A stretch of 36,649 nucleotides of DNA from positions 1 through 36,649 of the forward strand of contig NZ_BNBD01000028.1 in the NCBI RefSeq assembly GCF_014654785.1, given 5' to 3'. This stretch comes from Streptomyces mashuensis. GTDB taxonomy: Bacteria > Actinomycetota > Actinomycetes > Streptomycetales > Streptomycetaceae. The notes beneath the pieces are model-generated. The model was not told where the DNA came from. It searched no databases and saw nothing but the letters and a program-made list of their open reading frames with translations. Below, piece by piece: positions 16,611 to 23,987 of the stretch; the first letter of the stretch is position 1; every line of letters begins with the position of its first letter. Both the position numbers and the translations under genes were made by a program.

Positions 16611-17322
16611 GGTTACGGCCACCTCTTCTGCACACAACAGGGAGAATTTGCCGCAACACGCTCCGGCCGCTCCTACCGGTTGCGTTGGGCGTGATCCCGA
16701 CGCTCACGGCATGCAGTGGCCAAGTGTGCTCCAAGGCATCAGCGTCGGACAGTCCGTCGGTCGAAGAGACGAACCGCTTGATGCGCACGACGTCCTTCCG
16801 TTCCCAAGGCGACACCACGGCGCTCGCTGAAGAAAAGGCGGAGATGCGGTGGAACCCGGAGGAAGGCCTTGAAGCCGTGGTGACTTCGGGCACGACGGGG
16901 AACCGAGCGAGCTTCTTCTGCAAGAAGGGCACGACGTACGTCAGCGCGAGCCTGCTGGCAGAGACCCAGCGCTTGACCGTGCCACCTTCCCTTTCGGACG
17001 TCTATGTGACCATCCGGACGGGGCAGGGCTGTGACAGCTACTTCGCCATCTCGAAGGCTGCGGAACCGGCGTCGGGCGAAGATGGCACGGTCGGGGGGAA
17101 GAGAACTCGTGCCGTCGTCGTCGACACCGGCGTGAATCAGGCCACCTATCAGATCGCCGCCGAAGGCAAGCCCTACCTTCTGCACTCACCTCCATGCGCA
17201 ACGGCAGGACCAGCCGCACGACCTACGACTCCTTCGGCAGCAACTTCCACATTCGTGTGCCGCCGGCGGAGAAGACGATGCCGATGAGCGAATTCCGCAG
17301 GCGCGCCGAAGAGAGCCACTGA
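16568..17322 (+). pseudogene. Chimeric, frameshifted lipoprotein gene with a T7SS-partner start
   Basis: The reading frame opens with MSFDDEWAKLRSDAG, nearly identical to the start of the intact gene at 17453. After about 25 codons it changes to an unrelated lipoprotein: basic n-region, hydrophobic stretch and lipobox LTAC with Cys49, then a soluble domain. Near 17183-17188 the frame breaks. The original frame continues into Arg-rich nonsense and runs on to 17287. The frame one base back (from CTC at 17185) carries sensible protein (LTSMRNGRTSRTTYDSFGS and on, ending EFRRRAEESH) to a stop at 17320-17322. One missing base explains this. The lipoprotein lost its own start by fusion, then lost its frame. 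A sequencing error at the shift cannot be excluded. Confidence 0.75.
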
Positions 17323-17385
17323 GTTCAGGGATCGGCGCGGAACGCCGGAGCGACGAGGGTGAGGTCGAGCCGTAAGGATTCCGTC

Positions 17386-17495
17386 AAAAGATCGACAAGG
17401 GATTGCACCCCCTTGTAGCTTCGAACGCACGTATGCATTTGGGGGGTGGAACGTGTCGTTTGAGGACGAGTGGACGAACCTGCGCTCGAACGCGG
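17386..17495 (+). repeat. Duplicated terminator-promoter-start cassette, copy 2
   Basis: Direct repeat of 16489-16610. The hairpin is shortened to a 6-bp stem and the spacing is a few bases less, but the G-rich ribosome binding site and the first codons (MSFEDEWTNLRSNA) are kept. This copy drives the intact gene at 17453. Confidence 0.85.
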
Positions 17496-17899
17496 CCATG
17501 CGGCTAGCGGGGGCAAGTTCCGGGCCGAGCGGCGGCCACGGTGGTGTCTCCTCATCGGAGGCGAAGAAGAAGGCCGCTGTACGCGCCCTGGAGGAGCACG
17601 TCCTGCCGGACACCCAGGCGGCGGGCAAGGTGATGGACGAGACGACCGAGGCCGCGGTGAAGGGCTTCAAGGACTGGGCCACGGGCGCGGGCCTCACCAC
17701 GGCCCTCAAGGGCTGGCGCACGTCGGTCGGCGGCCTGCAGAAGGTCCTGGCGGGAGAGAAGACGGCGCTGAGCGGCACGAACCAGCTGCTGCACGGCGGG
17801 GATCGGTGGACTGGCGGTCAGTTCGACGGCCTGACCCAGCCGCCGGCGGGCGGACAGCCGCAGCCCCCGTTCCTGTCGAAACTCCAGAACTACCACTAG
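17453..17899 (+). CDS. T7SS-associated small helical protein (MSFEDEW family)
   Basis: A 148-residue protein starting at GTG (ribosome binding site GGGGGG). It opens with MSFEDEWTNLRSNAAMRL, an N-terminal pattern I associate with small Streptomyces proteins coded beside large WXG-type T7SS substrates. Residues about 36-120 are Ala/Lys/Glu-rich and probably helical. They contain a single W-T-G (about 122-124) near the end of the folded part, followed by a Pro/Gln-rich tail. The next gene starts six bases downstream, so the two proteins are probably made as a pair, perhaps as substrate partner or chaperone. There is no enzymatic signature. Its function is inferred from context only. Confidence 0.75.
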   Translation: MSFEDEWTNLRSNAAMRLAGASSGPSGGHGGVSSSEAKKKAAVRALEEHVLPDTQAAGKVMDETTEAAVKGFKDWATGAGLTTALKGWRTSVGGLQKVLAGEKTALSGTNQLLHGGDRWTGGQFDGLTQPPAGGQPQPPFLSKLQNYH

Positions 17900-17905
17900 G
17901 GACGG

Positions 17906-20086
17906 GTGCTTTCCGTGCTCACCTACCACCAGGTGATGACCGTCGACCTCGGCCTGCTGACGAAGGCAGCGGAGAAATGGGACGAGGCGGCGAAGTACTT
18001 CGAGACCGTCCAGAAGACGTACGACGGCCAGGTCAAAAGCGTCGGCCTGGACGGCTCGTGGACGGGCGAGGCGAACCTGATGGCCGTCCCGACCATGCAG
18101 CAGACGAGCAACCAGTACACGGCGGCGGCCAAAGAGGCCCGCGCCATTGCCTCACTGCTGCGGGACGCCCAGGAACAGTTCACCGACCTGCGCAACAAGC
18201 TGAAGTCAACGGTGGCGGAGGCGGAAAAAGCCGGGATGAAGGTCAGCGAGCAGGGCAACGTGGTCGCTTCCATCCGCCTCGACTCGGGTGCCCGCCATGA
18301 CCCGGACAGCAACACCGAGGCGTACCGCAAGACGATGTCCGAGGCGGCCGCGGCGGAAAAGAGCTGGAGCGAGAGCATCGCCGCCCTGGTCCGCGCCTTC
18401 GACGACGCCGACCACGGCGTGCAACTGGCCCTTACGGCGGCTGTCCAGGACACCGACCTCTTCGACGGCTTCGGGAACGGCTTCAACGCGAAGGCCGAGG
18501 GCGACATCGAGAAGGTGGAGGCCAGGGAAGCCACCAAGCTCGCAGAGAAGGTCAGGTCGGGGAAGAAACTCGACGCCAAGGAGCTCGCCGAGTCCCAGTG
18601 GCTCTTCCGGGACGTGGCACAGGACAAGGACGCGAGCCAGACGTTCCTGAACAACATCGGCCCGGACGGCACGATCGAACTGGCCAACAGGCTGAATGGC
18701 TGGGCGTACAGGGACGACAAGGGGCACAAGTCGGCCTACGAGACGATGCAGGCGGGCCTGGCCAGCACGATATCCACCGCGACGGCCGACCCGAAATCCG
18801 CTTTCTACGAGAAGTGGCGGGACGGCCTGCGGGAGGCGGGTGGCAAGAACTTCGGCAGCAAGACGGACCCGCTCTACGGTTACCAGTCGTTCGTGAGCCT
18901 GATGGGGCATGGTGACCGCTACGGCAAGAAGTTCTTGAACGACCTCGGCGACGACATCATCGTCACGGAGAAAAAGCATCCCGGCATCTGGACCCAAGTG
19001 CGTACCCGCCCGGATGTGGAGCCCGACCCGCTGGATCATCTGCTCGGCATCATGAGCAAGAACCCGGACGCCGCAACTTCTTTCCTCGACCCCGGCGAGA
19101 AGGAGAGCAACGACCACCTCAAGTACCTGTTCAAGGAACGTGAGTGGCCGAAGAGAATGATAGCGAGCGCCGCTGGGGTCCACACCTACGACATCGACAC
19201 CAGCAAAGCGGGTCTGGGCGCGGCAGTCGAAGCAGCAGCCACGGGCCACGCTCCCCTGCCGGATGGCGCTCGCCCGGACCCGGAAGCCAAGCACACCATG
19301 GCACAGGCACGGGTGATGCACGACACCATTCAGCTCGTGGACCCGGGTTCGAGCAGTGCAGCACCGGAAAACTTGCGGCGACCTCTGGCCAACGCACTCG
19401 CAGAGTATTCGACGGACACCCACGAGATCCTTAGTGGCGTCTCGTCCTATCAGGATCACGACGGTGTGAAGAACGACGGCAAGGTCACCATGTCGGTCAA
19501 GGAGGACACACTCCTGCGTACCATGCGTGCATTGTCGGAGGACCCCGAGGGCTACGCAACCTTGTTCGGCGCATCATCCGCCCATATATCCAACGAGCTC
19601 GACAAACTCTCTCCCCACGACCAGGGAGACGACCGGAATGCCCCTTTGAACAAGTCCGGCGCTGTCCTCGGCTCGTACACCGCCATCCGTGAGGACGTCA
19701 TCAACGATGCACGGTCGGCGTCGTATTCCGGCGCGGACTGGAAGTCGAAGATGGCGTATCACCTCCTGGGCGGTCTGGTCACTCCGGTCACGGTCGGGGC
19801 CGGCGGTTTCCCGATCGGCGACGGTTTGCAGCGAGGAGTGGATACCTGGGCCTGGGCTTGGTCCAACGATATGAAGGCACAAGCCGATTCGGAGGCCAAC
19901 GCAAAGATCGCCGACAACTATATGGACAGTCAACGGCAGACACGTCTGATGCTCAAAGGCTGGGCGAACGGCCACGGCATTTCGGAAAGCGATGCCCACG
20001 GCAGAAACGTCATCGAGGGTATGCACTCGGAATTCCAAGGCGGTTCCACCCGAGGAGTGGAAGCAGCGAAACGCCTTCTGAAGTAA
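17906..20086 (+). CDS. Large WXG-type T7SS substrate candidate (DUF6571-like)
   Basis: A 726-residue protein. Residues 1-110 look like a WXG100-type helical hairpin with WTG at 52-54 in the turn, as in proteins sent through ESX systems. The middle part (about 200-400: AESQWLFRDVAQDKDASQTFLNNIGPDG, YGYQSFVSLMGHGDRYGKKFLND, LLGIMSKNPDAATSFLDPG) resembles the actinobacterial DUF6571 family as I remember it. Near 620-640 is a Gly-rich hydrophobic stretch (LLGGLVTPVTVGAGGFPIGDG). The start is GTG at 17906, or GTG at 17915. It follows the 148-residue gene by six bases. The region is less GC-rich than the core genes. The biochemical function is unknown; it may be a secreted effector or structural substrate. 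Confidence 0.75.
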   Translation: MLSVLTYHQVMTVDLGLLTKAAEKWDEAAKYFETVQKTYDGQVKSVGLDGSWTGEANLMAVPTMQQTSNQYTAAAKEARAIASLLRDAQEQFTDLRNKLKSTVAEAEKAGMKVSEQGNVVASIRLDSGARHDPDSNTEAYRKTMSEAAAAEKSWSESIAALVRAFDDADHGVQLALTAAVQDTDLFDGFGNGFNAKAEGDIEKVEAREATKLAEKVRSGKKLDAKELAESQWLFRDVAQDKDASQTFLNNIGPDGTIELANRLNGWAYRDDKGHKSAYETMQAGLASTISTATADPKSAFYEKWRDGLREAGGKNFGSKTDPLYGYQSFVSLMGHGDRYGKKFLNDLGDDIIVTEKKHPGIWTQVRTRPDVEPDPLDHLLGIMSKNPDAATSFLDPGEKESNDHLKYLFKEREWPKRMIASAAGVHTYDIDTSKAGLGAAVEAAATGHAPLPDGARPDPEAKHTMAQARVMHDTIQLVDPGSSSAAPENLRRPLANALAEYSTDTHEILSGVSSYQDHDGVKNDGKVTMSVKEDTLLRTMRALSEDPEGYATLFGASSAHISNELDKLSPHDQGDDRNAPLNKSGAVLGSYTAIREDVINDARSASYSGADWKSKMAYHLLGGLVTPVTVGAGGFPIGDGLQRGVDTWAWAWSNDMKAQADSEANAKIADNYMDSQRQTRLMLKGWANGHGISESDAHGRNVIEGMHSEFQGGSTRGVEAAKRLLK

Positions 20087-20143
20087 TGAATCGTAGAAAT
20101 TTCAGCTCGAAACCCGACTCGAGGATGTGAACCGGCAGCCATC

Positions 20144-21289
20144 ATGAGAGACCAGCCCCTGGAAGACTCCACGTCGGCAGAGACCGAACCACCTACGGCC
20201 AAACGCAAACGGCACCGGTTGGCATTTTCCTTTGTCGGCGCTTTGACGGTGCTGCTGGCAGGCGTAGGGGCCTACCTTCTCTCCGGCGGATACGACCGCT
20301 GGCAGACCTCGAGATCCCTGGGCCAGGTCTGCCACGGCGTGCTGCCGCAAAGCGAAATCAAGAAACTGATGCCAGCGAGCGCTCTCCTCGGGACGAACGA
20401 CCGGATGAGCGAAGGAAAGAGGGGCTGGCTCGACGGCTGCTCGGTGGAAGACGATGGCAAGCCGCGAAGTACGGTCGAGGTCAGCATAGGGTGGACAGCC
20501 GACGCCGGTATGCCGCTCTCCGCCCTCGGCCGTATGTATCCCTCCGAGTACGAGGGGCTCGTTGCTCCCATCGGTCACGGCTGGTCAGGGGCCGTTGCCA
20601 CGATCGGATCCGTCTGGCACGCCAGCACGGTTCTGCGCTGTGAGGACGCACGCAAGAGCCTGTTGATAAGCGTCAAGTGGTACCTGGGTAAGCACGGTCA
20701 ATCCGCCGGCCTCGGCAGCAAGAGCACCGACCTGGCGAGAGTCGCTACGGAGACCGCCCGGAGGGCCGACTCGCAGTGGGACTGCCGGGGCCGCCCGGGC
20801 AACTTCGTGAAGTCCATTTCTCCGGCGAAAGCCCCTGATGGGAACCTGCCGCTCCTCGCGGACTCCGCCGGTAGCTGCCGGCCCGCAGCCTCGCTCGCCC
20901 CAATGCTCGAGCAGTATGGAATCCGCCGTGCTCTCGAGGTGCCCTTCGACAATGCTCCCGTCGAGGACTGCTACCTGCTGGACACTGAGAAGAGGCCGGT
21001 CTACCGGATCTCTGCCTACTACGGACCATACGCTCGCGATCTCCTCGGCACATCTGCTTCTGCCCGGCAGTCGGAGGAAGCCGGTTCGGACGACCGGTCG
21101 GGCTATGCGTGGGCGTCAGCCGAATGCAGCAACTTCTTCGGCACCGCCCGCTTCACCAGCCGTGCCGTCAGGAATGCGGACGGCACCCCCGCGGCCCCAC
21201 GTGATGCCGGGCTCCAGCGCCAGCTGGTGTCGGCATTCGCCAAGGACGCGGCGCGGAGACACGGGTGCACGGGTCTCCACGTGCCGTAG
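20144..21289 (+). CDS. Membrane-anchored extracytoplasmic protein, unknown function
   Basis: A 381-residue protein with a polar N-terminus (1-25), one transmembrane helix (about 26-48, LAFSFVGALTVLLAGVGAYLL) and a large extracellular part. That part contains two similar-looking halves (about 50-220 and 235-381), each with Cys residues (CHGVL, LDGCSV, LRCEDA, WDCRG, then SCRPAA, EDCYLL, AECSNFFG, HGCTG) that could form disulfides. Topology is likely N-in, C-out. The ATG start has no strong ribosome binding site. It lies 57 bases after the large substrate candidate and probably belongs to the same unit. No domain was recognised. It may act at the cell surface together with that substrate. Confidence 0.7.
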   Translation: MRDQPLEDSTSAETEPPTAKRKRHRLAFSFVGALTVLLAGVGAYLLSGGYDRWQTSRSLGQVCHGVLPQSEIKKLMPASALLGTNDRMSEGKRGWLDGCSVEDDGKPRSTVEVSIGWTADAGMPLSALGRMYPSEYEGLVAPIGHGWSGAVATIGSVWHASTVLRCEDARKSLLISVKWYLGKHGQSAGLGSKSTDLARVATETARRADSQWDCRGRPGNFVKSISPAKAPDGNLPLLADSAGSCRPAASLAPMLEQYGIRRALEVPFDNAPVEDCYLLDTEKRPVYRISAYYGPYARDLLGTSASARQSEEAGSDDRSGYAWASAECSNFFGTARFTSRAVRNADGTPAAPRDAGLQRQLVSAFAKDAARRHGCTGLHVP

Positions 21290-21299
21290 GCCAGTGGCC

Positions 21300-21494
21300 T
21301 CAGAGCAGGTGGTCCAGCTCGCCGCGCTTTGCCGCCTCGACGAGGTTGCGGAGGCTTTCCGGGGTGGTGGTGATGAGTTCGTCCGGGCGGACGGTTTCGC
21401 GGAGTATGAGGGTGCCGTCGGGGGCTTGGCCGAGTTGGAGACAGGCGTTTCCGCCGCCGCCGCAGAAGGGTTCCTGCCAGTCGATGTCGGGCAT
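21300..21494 (-). CDS. DUF397 protein paired with an XRE regulator
   Basis: A 64-residue protein. The pattern (NACLQLG, DGTLILRET, then a C-terminal helix TPESLRNLVEAAKRGELDHLL) is that of the DUF397 family, to which BldB also belongs. It lies 11 bases after the XRE-DUF5753 gene stop codon with AAGGAG as ribosome binding site, so the two are co-translated. This pairing is the WhiJ/AbaA-type arrangement found many times in Streptomyces genomes and tied to control of development and antibiotic production. It lacks a DNA-binding motif and probably acts by binding its partner regulator. It ends 10 bases from the convergent membrane protein gene. Confidence 0.85.
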   Translation of the reverse strand: MPDIDWQEPFCGGGGNACLQLGQAPDGTLILRETVRPDELITTTPESLRNLVEAAKRGELDHLL

Positions 21495-21505
21495 GAGGGG
21501 CTCCT

Positions 21506-22357
21506 TCAGAGTTCCTTGATGATCCCGTCGATGAACGTGCGCGAGGCGGCCTCGTCGAGGGCGCAGGCTTCCGCTTTCTCGAAGAGCCGTCGGTAGTTGG
21601 CCAGCTGCATCTCGGAGTCGATGAAGACCGAGCCGTACGACGTGTCGAGCTGCACCGTGTCCAGCTGGGGCACCGGGCCGCAGGCGTAGAGGATGGTCTG
21701 CCCGGCTCCGGGGAAGCCGCCGGCCGCGAACGGGATGACCCGGAGGCTGATCCCGTCGTGCTCACTGACCTGGAGCAGGTACTCCAGCTGCGCCCTGGCG
21801 ACCTTGCGGCCGCCGAACTGCATTCGCAGGGCGCTCTCGTGGACCACGGCCTCGTACACCGGCGGGTTCTCCCGCTCCAGCACCTCGCGGCGGCGCAGTC
21901 GTTGCGCCACCCGTAGGTCGACCTCGTCGGCCGGGAGCTCGGGGATCACCATCTCGAAGATGGCCCGGGCATGGTCCTCGGTCTGCAGGAGCCCGGGGAC
22001 GTGCGAGGTGAGGGCGTTGCGCAGCTTGGTGGCGTGCCATTCCAGCTCGGCGATGTCGAGGAAGAAGGCCGGGAGCACACCGCGGTACTCCTCCCACCAC
22101 CCCTTCGTGTGATCCTGCGCCATGTCGGCCAGTGCCTCCACCAACCGGGCGTCGGGGCAGCGGTAGTTGCACGCGAGGGTGCGCACCCGGGCCGCGCTGA
22201 TGCCGAAGCGGCCGGCTTCCGTGTTGGAGATCCTCGTCCGGTCGACACCCAGCAGGGCGGCCGCATCGGACGCCGACATGCCCGCCTGCTCGCGGAGCTG
22301 ACGCAGCGCGGCGCCGAGGCGGCGTTGGCGGATCGTCGGATTGCTACGCGGTGGCAT
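21506..22357 (-). CDS. XRE-family regulator with DUF5753 domain (WhiJ/AbaA type)
   Basis: A 283-residue DNA-binding protein. A helix-turn-helix of XRE type covers about 13-68 (LGAALRQLREQAGMSASDAA, then LLGVDRTRISNTEAGRF). A DUF5753 domain fills about 95-275 (PGLLQTEDHARAI, RVIPFAAGGFPGAG, LDTSYGSVFIDSE). This is the Streptomyces WhiJ-like architecture, usually with a DUF397 gene downstream, as here. The start is ATG with AGGGG upstream. It is divergent from an HATPase gene, completing the usual trio. It is probably autoregulated through the shared 255-base gap. Which genes it controls is unknown; the flanking T7SS genes are candidates. Confidence 0.9.
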   Translation of the reverse strand: MPPRSNPTIRQRRLGAALRQLREQAGMSASDAAALLGVDRTRISNTEAGRFGISAARVRTLACNYRCPDARLVEALADMAQDHTKGWWEEYRGVLPAFFLDIAELEWHATKLRNALTSHVPGLLQTEDHARAIFEMVIPELPADEVDLRVAQRLRRREVLERENPPVYEAVVHESALRMQFGGRKVARAQLEYLLQVSEHDGISLRVIPFAAGGFPGAGQTILYACGPVPQLDTVQLDTSYGSVFIDSEMQLANYRRLFEKAEACALDEAASRTFIDGIIKEL

Positions 22358-22612
22358 GCGACCCCTCTCTCGAACCGACGCTCAGTCTGCCGCGCGCCGG
22401 CGACCGCATCCAGTGTTGCGAAGAGGTAGCACAGGGATTCCGGCTTGCGCTACCTTCGGTCGCACTTCACTCACAGACCGTGGCCGGAAGTGCACCGCGC
22501 GGCATGCCCACCTTTCCCTGGGGTGGGGTGTGTCCGCGCCCAGGGAGGCGAGCCACCGGCGTGCGGCCTGCGTGTCCGTAACCATCCGCTTCACACCCTG
22601 GAGTGAACGCGC
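22358..22612. promoter_or_regulatory. Divergent region between XRE regulator and HATPase genes
   Basis: The centre (about 22411-22470) is less GC-rich and holds an interrupted inverted repeat, ggtagc at 22425-22430 and gctacc at 22449-22454. Weaker flanking similarity (tgcga with tcgca) surrounds it. It is a plausible operator for the XRE regulator. GGAG eight bases before 22613 is the HATPase ribosome binding site. Confidence 0.35.
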
Positions 22613-23104
22613 ATGACCAGCACCGCACTCGCATTCTGTCCGTCCGCGCCGCCGTCCGCGGAAGCCTCCCGGCCCGGGCCCGGCAACTTCGCCTACACGC
22701 TCGGCCTGCCCGGCGGCACGTTCTGCCTGGGCACGGCCCGGGGACTCGTACGGCAGGTACTGGACCAGCACCAGCTGGCCGACATGGCCGAACTCGCGGA
22801 GCTCGCCGTCTCCGAGCTCCTCACCAACGCCCTCACGTTCACGCCCGGGCATGCCACCCACCTCTCCATGCGGTGGCGGTTCGGCGTGCTGCGGCTGACC
22901 GTCTTCGACGAGCATCCGTCGCACTGCGCGTTCAGCCGGCCGGTGTGCCGCCGCCGGCGACGGGAGGGGCTGTCGCTGCTGGACACCGTCGTCTCCGCCT
23001 GCGGCGGCATCTGCGGGCTCGCGGAGGTCGAGCTGCCGCTGGGCGGGTCGAAGGCCTGGGTCGTCCTGCCGAGGGAGGCGGCGGCGTTGTATGCGGAGCT
23101 GTGA
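22613..23104 (+). CDS. HATPase-domain protein (anti-sigma/RsbW-like)
   Basis: A 163-residue protein with a GHKL ATPase fold of the serine-kinase anti-sigma type. The N-box ELAVSELLTNAL (63-74, Glu68 and Asn72) is clear. The later boxes are altered: DEHPS at 99-103 replaces the usual D-x-G/S-x-G, and REGLSLLD (117-124) stands for the second glycine box. Such proteins are common beside WhiJ-like regulators in Streptomyces and may bind a sigma or anti-sigma partner. There is no sigma gene nearby. It is expressed divergently from the XRE gene and ends at a terminator shared with esxA. Confidence 0.85.
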   Translation: MTSTALAFCPSAPPSAEASRPGPGNFAYTLGLPGGTFCLGTARGLVRQVLDQHQLADMAELAELAVSELLTNALTFTPGHATHLSMRWRFGVLRLTVFDEHPSHCAFSRPVCRRRRREGLSLLDTVVSACGGICGLAEVELPLGGSKAWVVLPREAAALYAEL

Positions 23105-23116
23105 GGGCATACGGCT

Positions 23117-23150
23117 GGGGCGGGCAACCGGTTGTCGCGTTGCCCGCCCC
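23117..23150. terminator. Bidirectional terminator between HATPase gene and esxA
   Basis: A perfect 12-bp stem (ggggcgggcaac at 23117-23128, gttgcccgcccc at 23139-23150) with a 10-base loop lies in the 64-base gap of two convergent genes. It can end both the HATPase transcript and the long esx operon. Confidence 0.85.
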
Positions 23151-23168
23151 GCCGGGGTTTCCTCCGGC

Positions 23169-23474
23169 TCAGTAGCCGACGTCGAACAGGCGCGAGGCCC
23201 GGCGGTCGGTCTCGTGGTAGCTCTGCGAGCCGTGGCGAATCGTGGAGGCGACCTTCGTCAGCGTCTCCTTGATGTGGTTGCCGCGCGCGTGGAACTGCGC
23301 GTCGGCGGCGTTGAACATCTGGCGGGCCTCACCCTCCCAGCTGTCCGAGACCATGTTGACGGCCGCCCAGATGTCCTTGAGGTTGTCCTCGACGACCTTG
23401 GCGGCGGCATCGATGGCCTGCGCCAGTTCCTCCACGTGGGCATAGCTGACCTTGAGGTCGACGTCGCGTCCCAT
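23169..23474 (-). CDS. esxA: EsxA-like WXG100 protein
   Basis: A 101-residue secreted helical-hairpin protein of the T7SS. WEG is at 46-48 within VSDSWEGEARQMF, and the C-terminal helix carries the secretion signal YxxxD as YHETD (86-90). The start is ATG at 23474 with GAGGAG eight bases upstream; a GTG three codons earlier would abut the ribosome binding site and is unlikely. It is the last gene of the operon that begins at 27168 and lies 54 bases after esxB. It probably forms a dimer with EsxB. Which gene is called A or B follows the Streptomyces esxBA order and could be swapped. Confidence 0.92.
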   Translation of the reverse strand: MGRDVDLKVSYAHVEELAQAIDAAAKVVEDNLKDIWAAVNMVSDSWEGEARQMFNAADAQFHARGNHIKETLTKVASTIRHGSQSYHETDRRASRLFDVGY

Positions 23475-23528
23475 GTCCCCCACTCCTCGTTCTCGTGATG
23501 ATTGGCTGTTCGGTACGGCTGCGGGGCT

Positions 23529-23936
23529 TTACAGCGAGTAGCCGTCGATCTTGCTGTTGAGACCGGTGCTGACGTCGCTGCCCACGTTGGTGGGGGCGCT
23601 GCCCATCGAACCCAGGTGACCGCCGGCGGCGGCGCCGTTGACGTCGATGCCGCGGAAGGTGGCCAGCACCTCCTGGTCGTTGCCGCCCGAGGAACGGCGG
23701 GTGGCGATGGCCGCCTGGTGAATGCCGTCGATGAGGCGGCGCAGCGCGTCGTGGTCGTCGTTGAGCGCGAGCTGCGCGGTGACGAACGCGTCGGCGCCCT
23801 TGCCCTGCCAGCCGACACGGACGCTCTCGAGCAGGCTGGCGAGGTTCCGCAGATTCTTCGAGAACGCCTCGGTCACATCACCGATGGTGTTCTCGAACCG
23901 CTGGAACGTTGCGTAATCAATTGACTGCTGGGACAT
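23529..23936 (-). CDS. esxB: EsxB-like WXG100 protein
   Basis: A 135-residue protein. Residues about 6-95 form the WXG100 hairpin with WQG at 43-45 in the turn (ESVRVGWQGKGADAF). A Gly/Ser-rich tail of about 40 residues follows, longer than in typical 100-residue family members. No clear YxxxD/E motif is present, so export probably relies on its partner EsxA, which does carry one. It is coded 51 bases after mycosin 1 and directly before esxA. Confidence 0.92.
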   Translation of the reverse strand: MSQQSIDYATFQRFENTIGDVTEAFSKNLRNLASLLESVRVGWQGKGADAFVTAQLALNDDHDALRRLIDGIHQAAIATRRSSGGNDQEVLATFRGIDVNGAAAGGHLGSMGSAPTNVGSDVSTGLNSKIDGYSL

Positions 23937-23987
23937 GTTCCACCTTCCCCCATGAATTTGACCGGTGAGTTGTTTCGGATTTCGTTC

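Noticed and set aside
12289..16932. 1547-codon open frame on the minus strand opposite eccC
   Set aside because: The product is Arg/Ala/Gln-rich nonsense without domains; it is the antisense shadow of a GC-rich gene with strong third-position GC.
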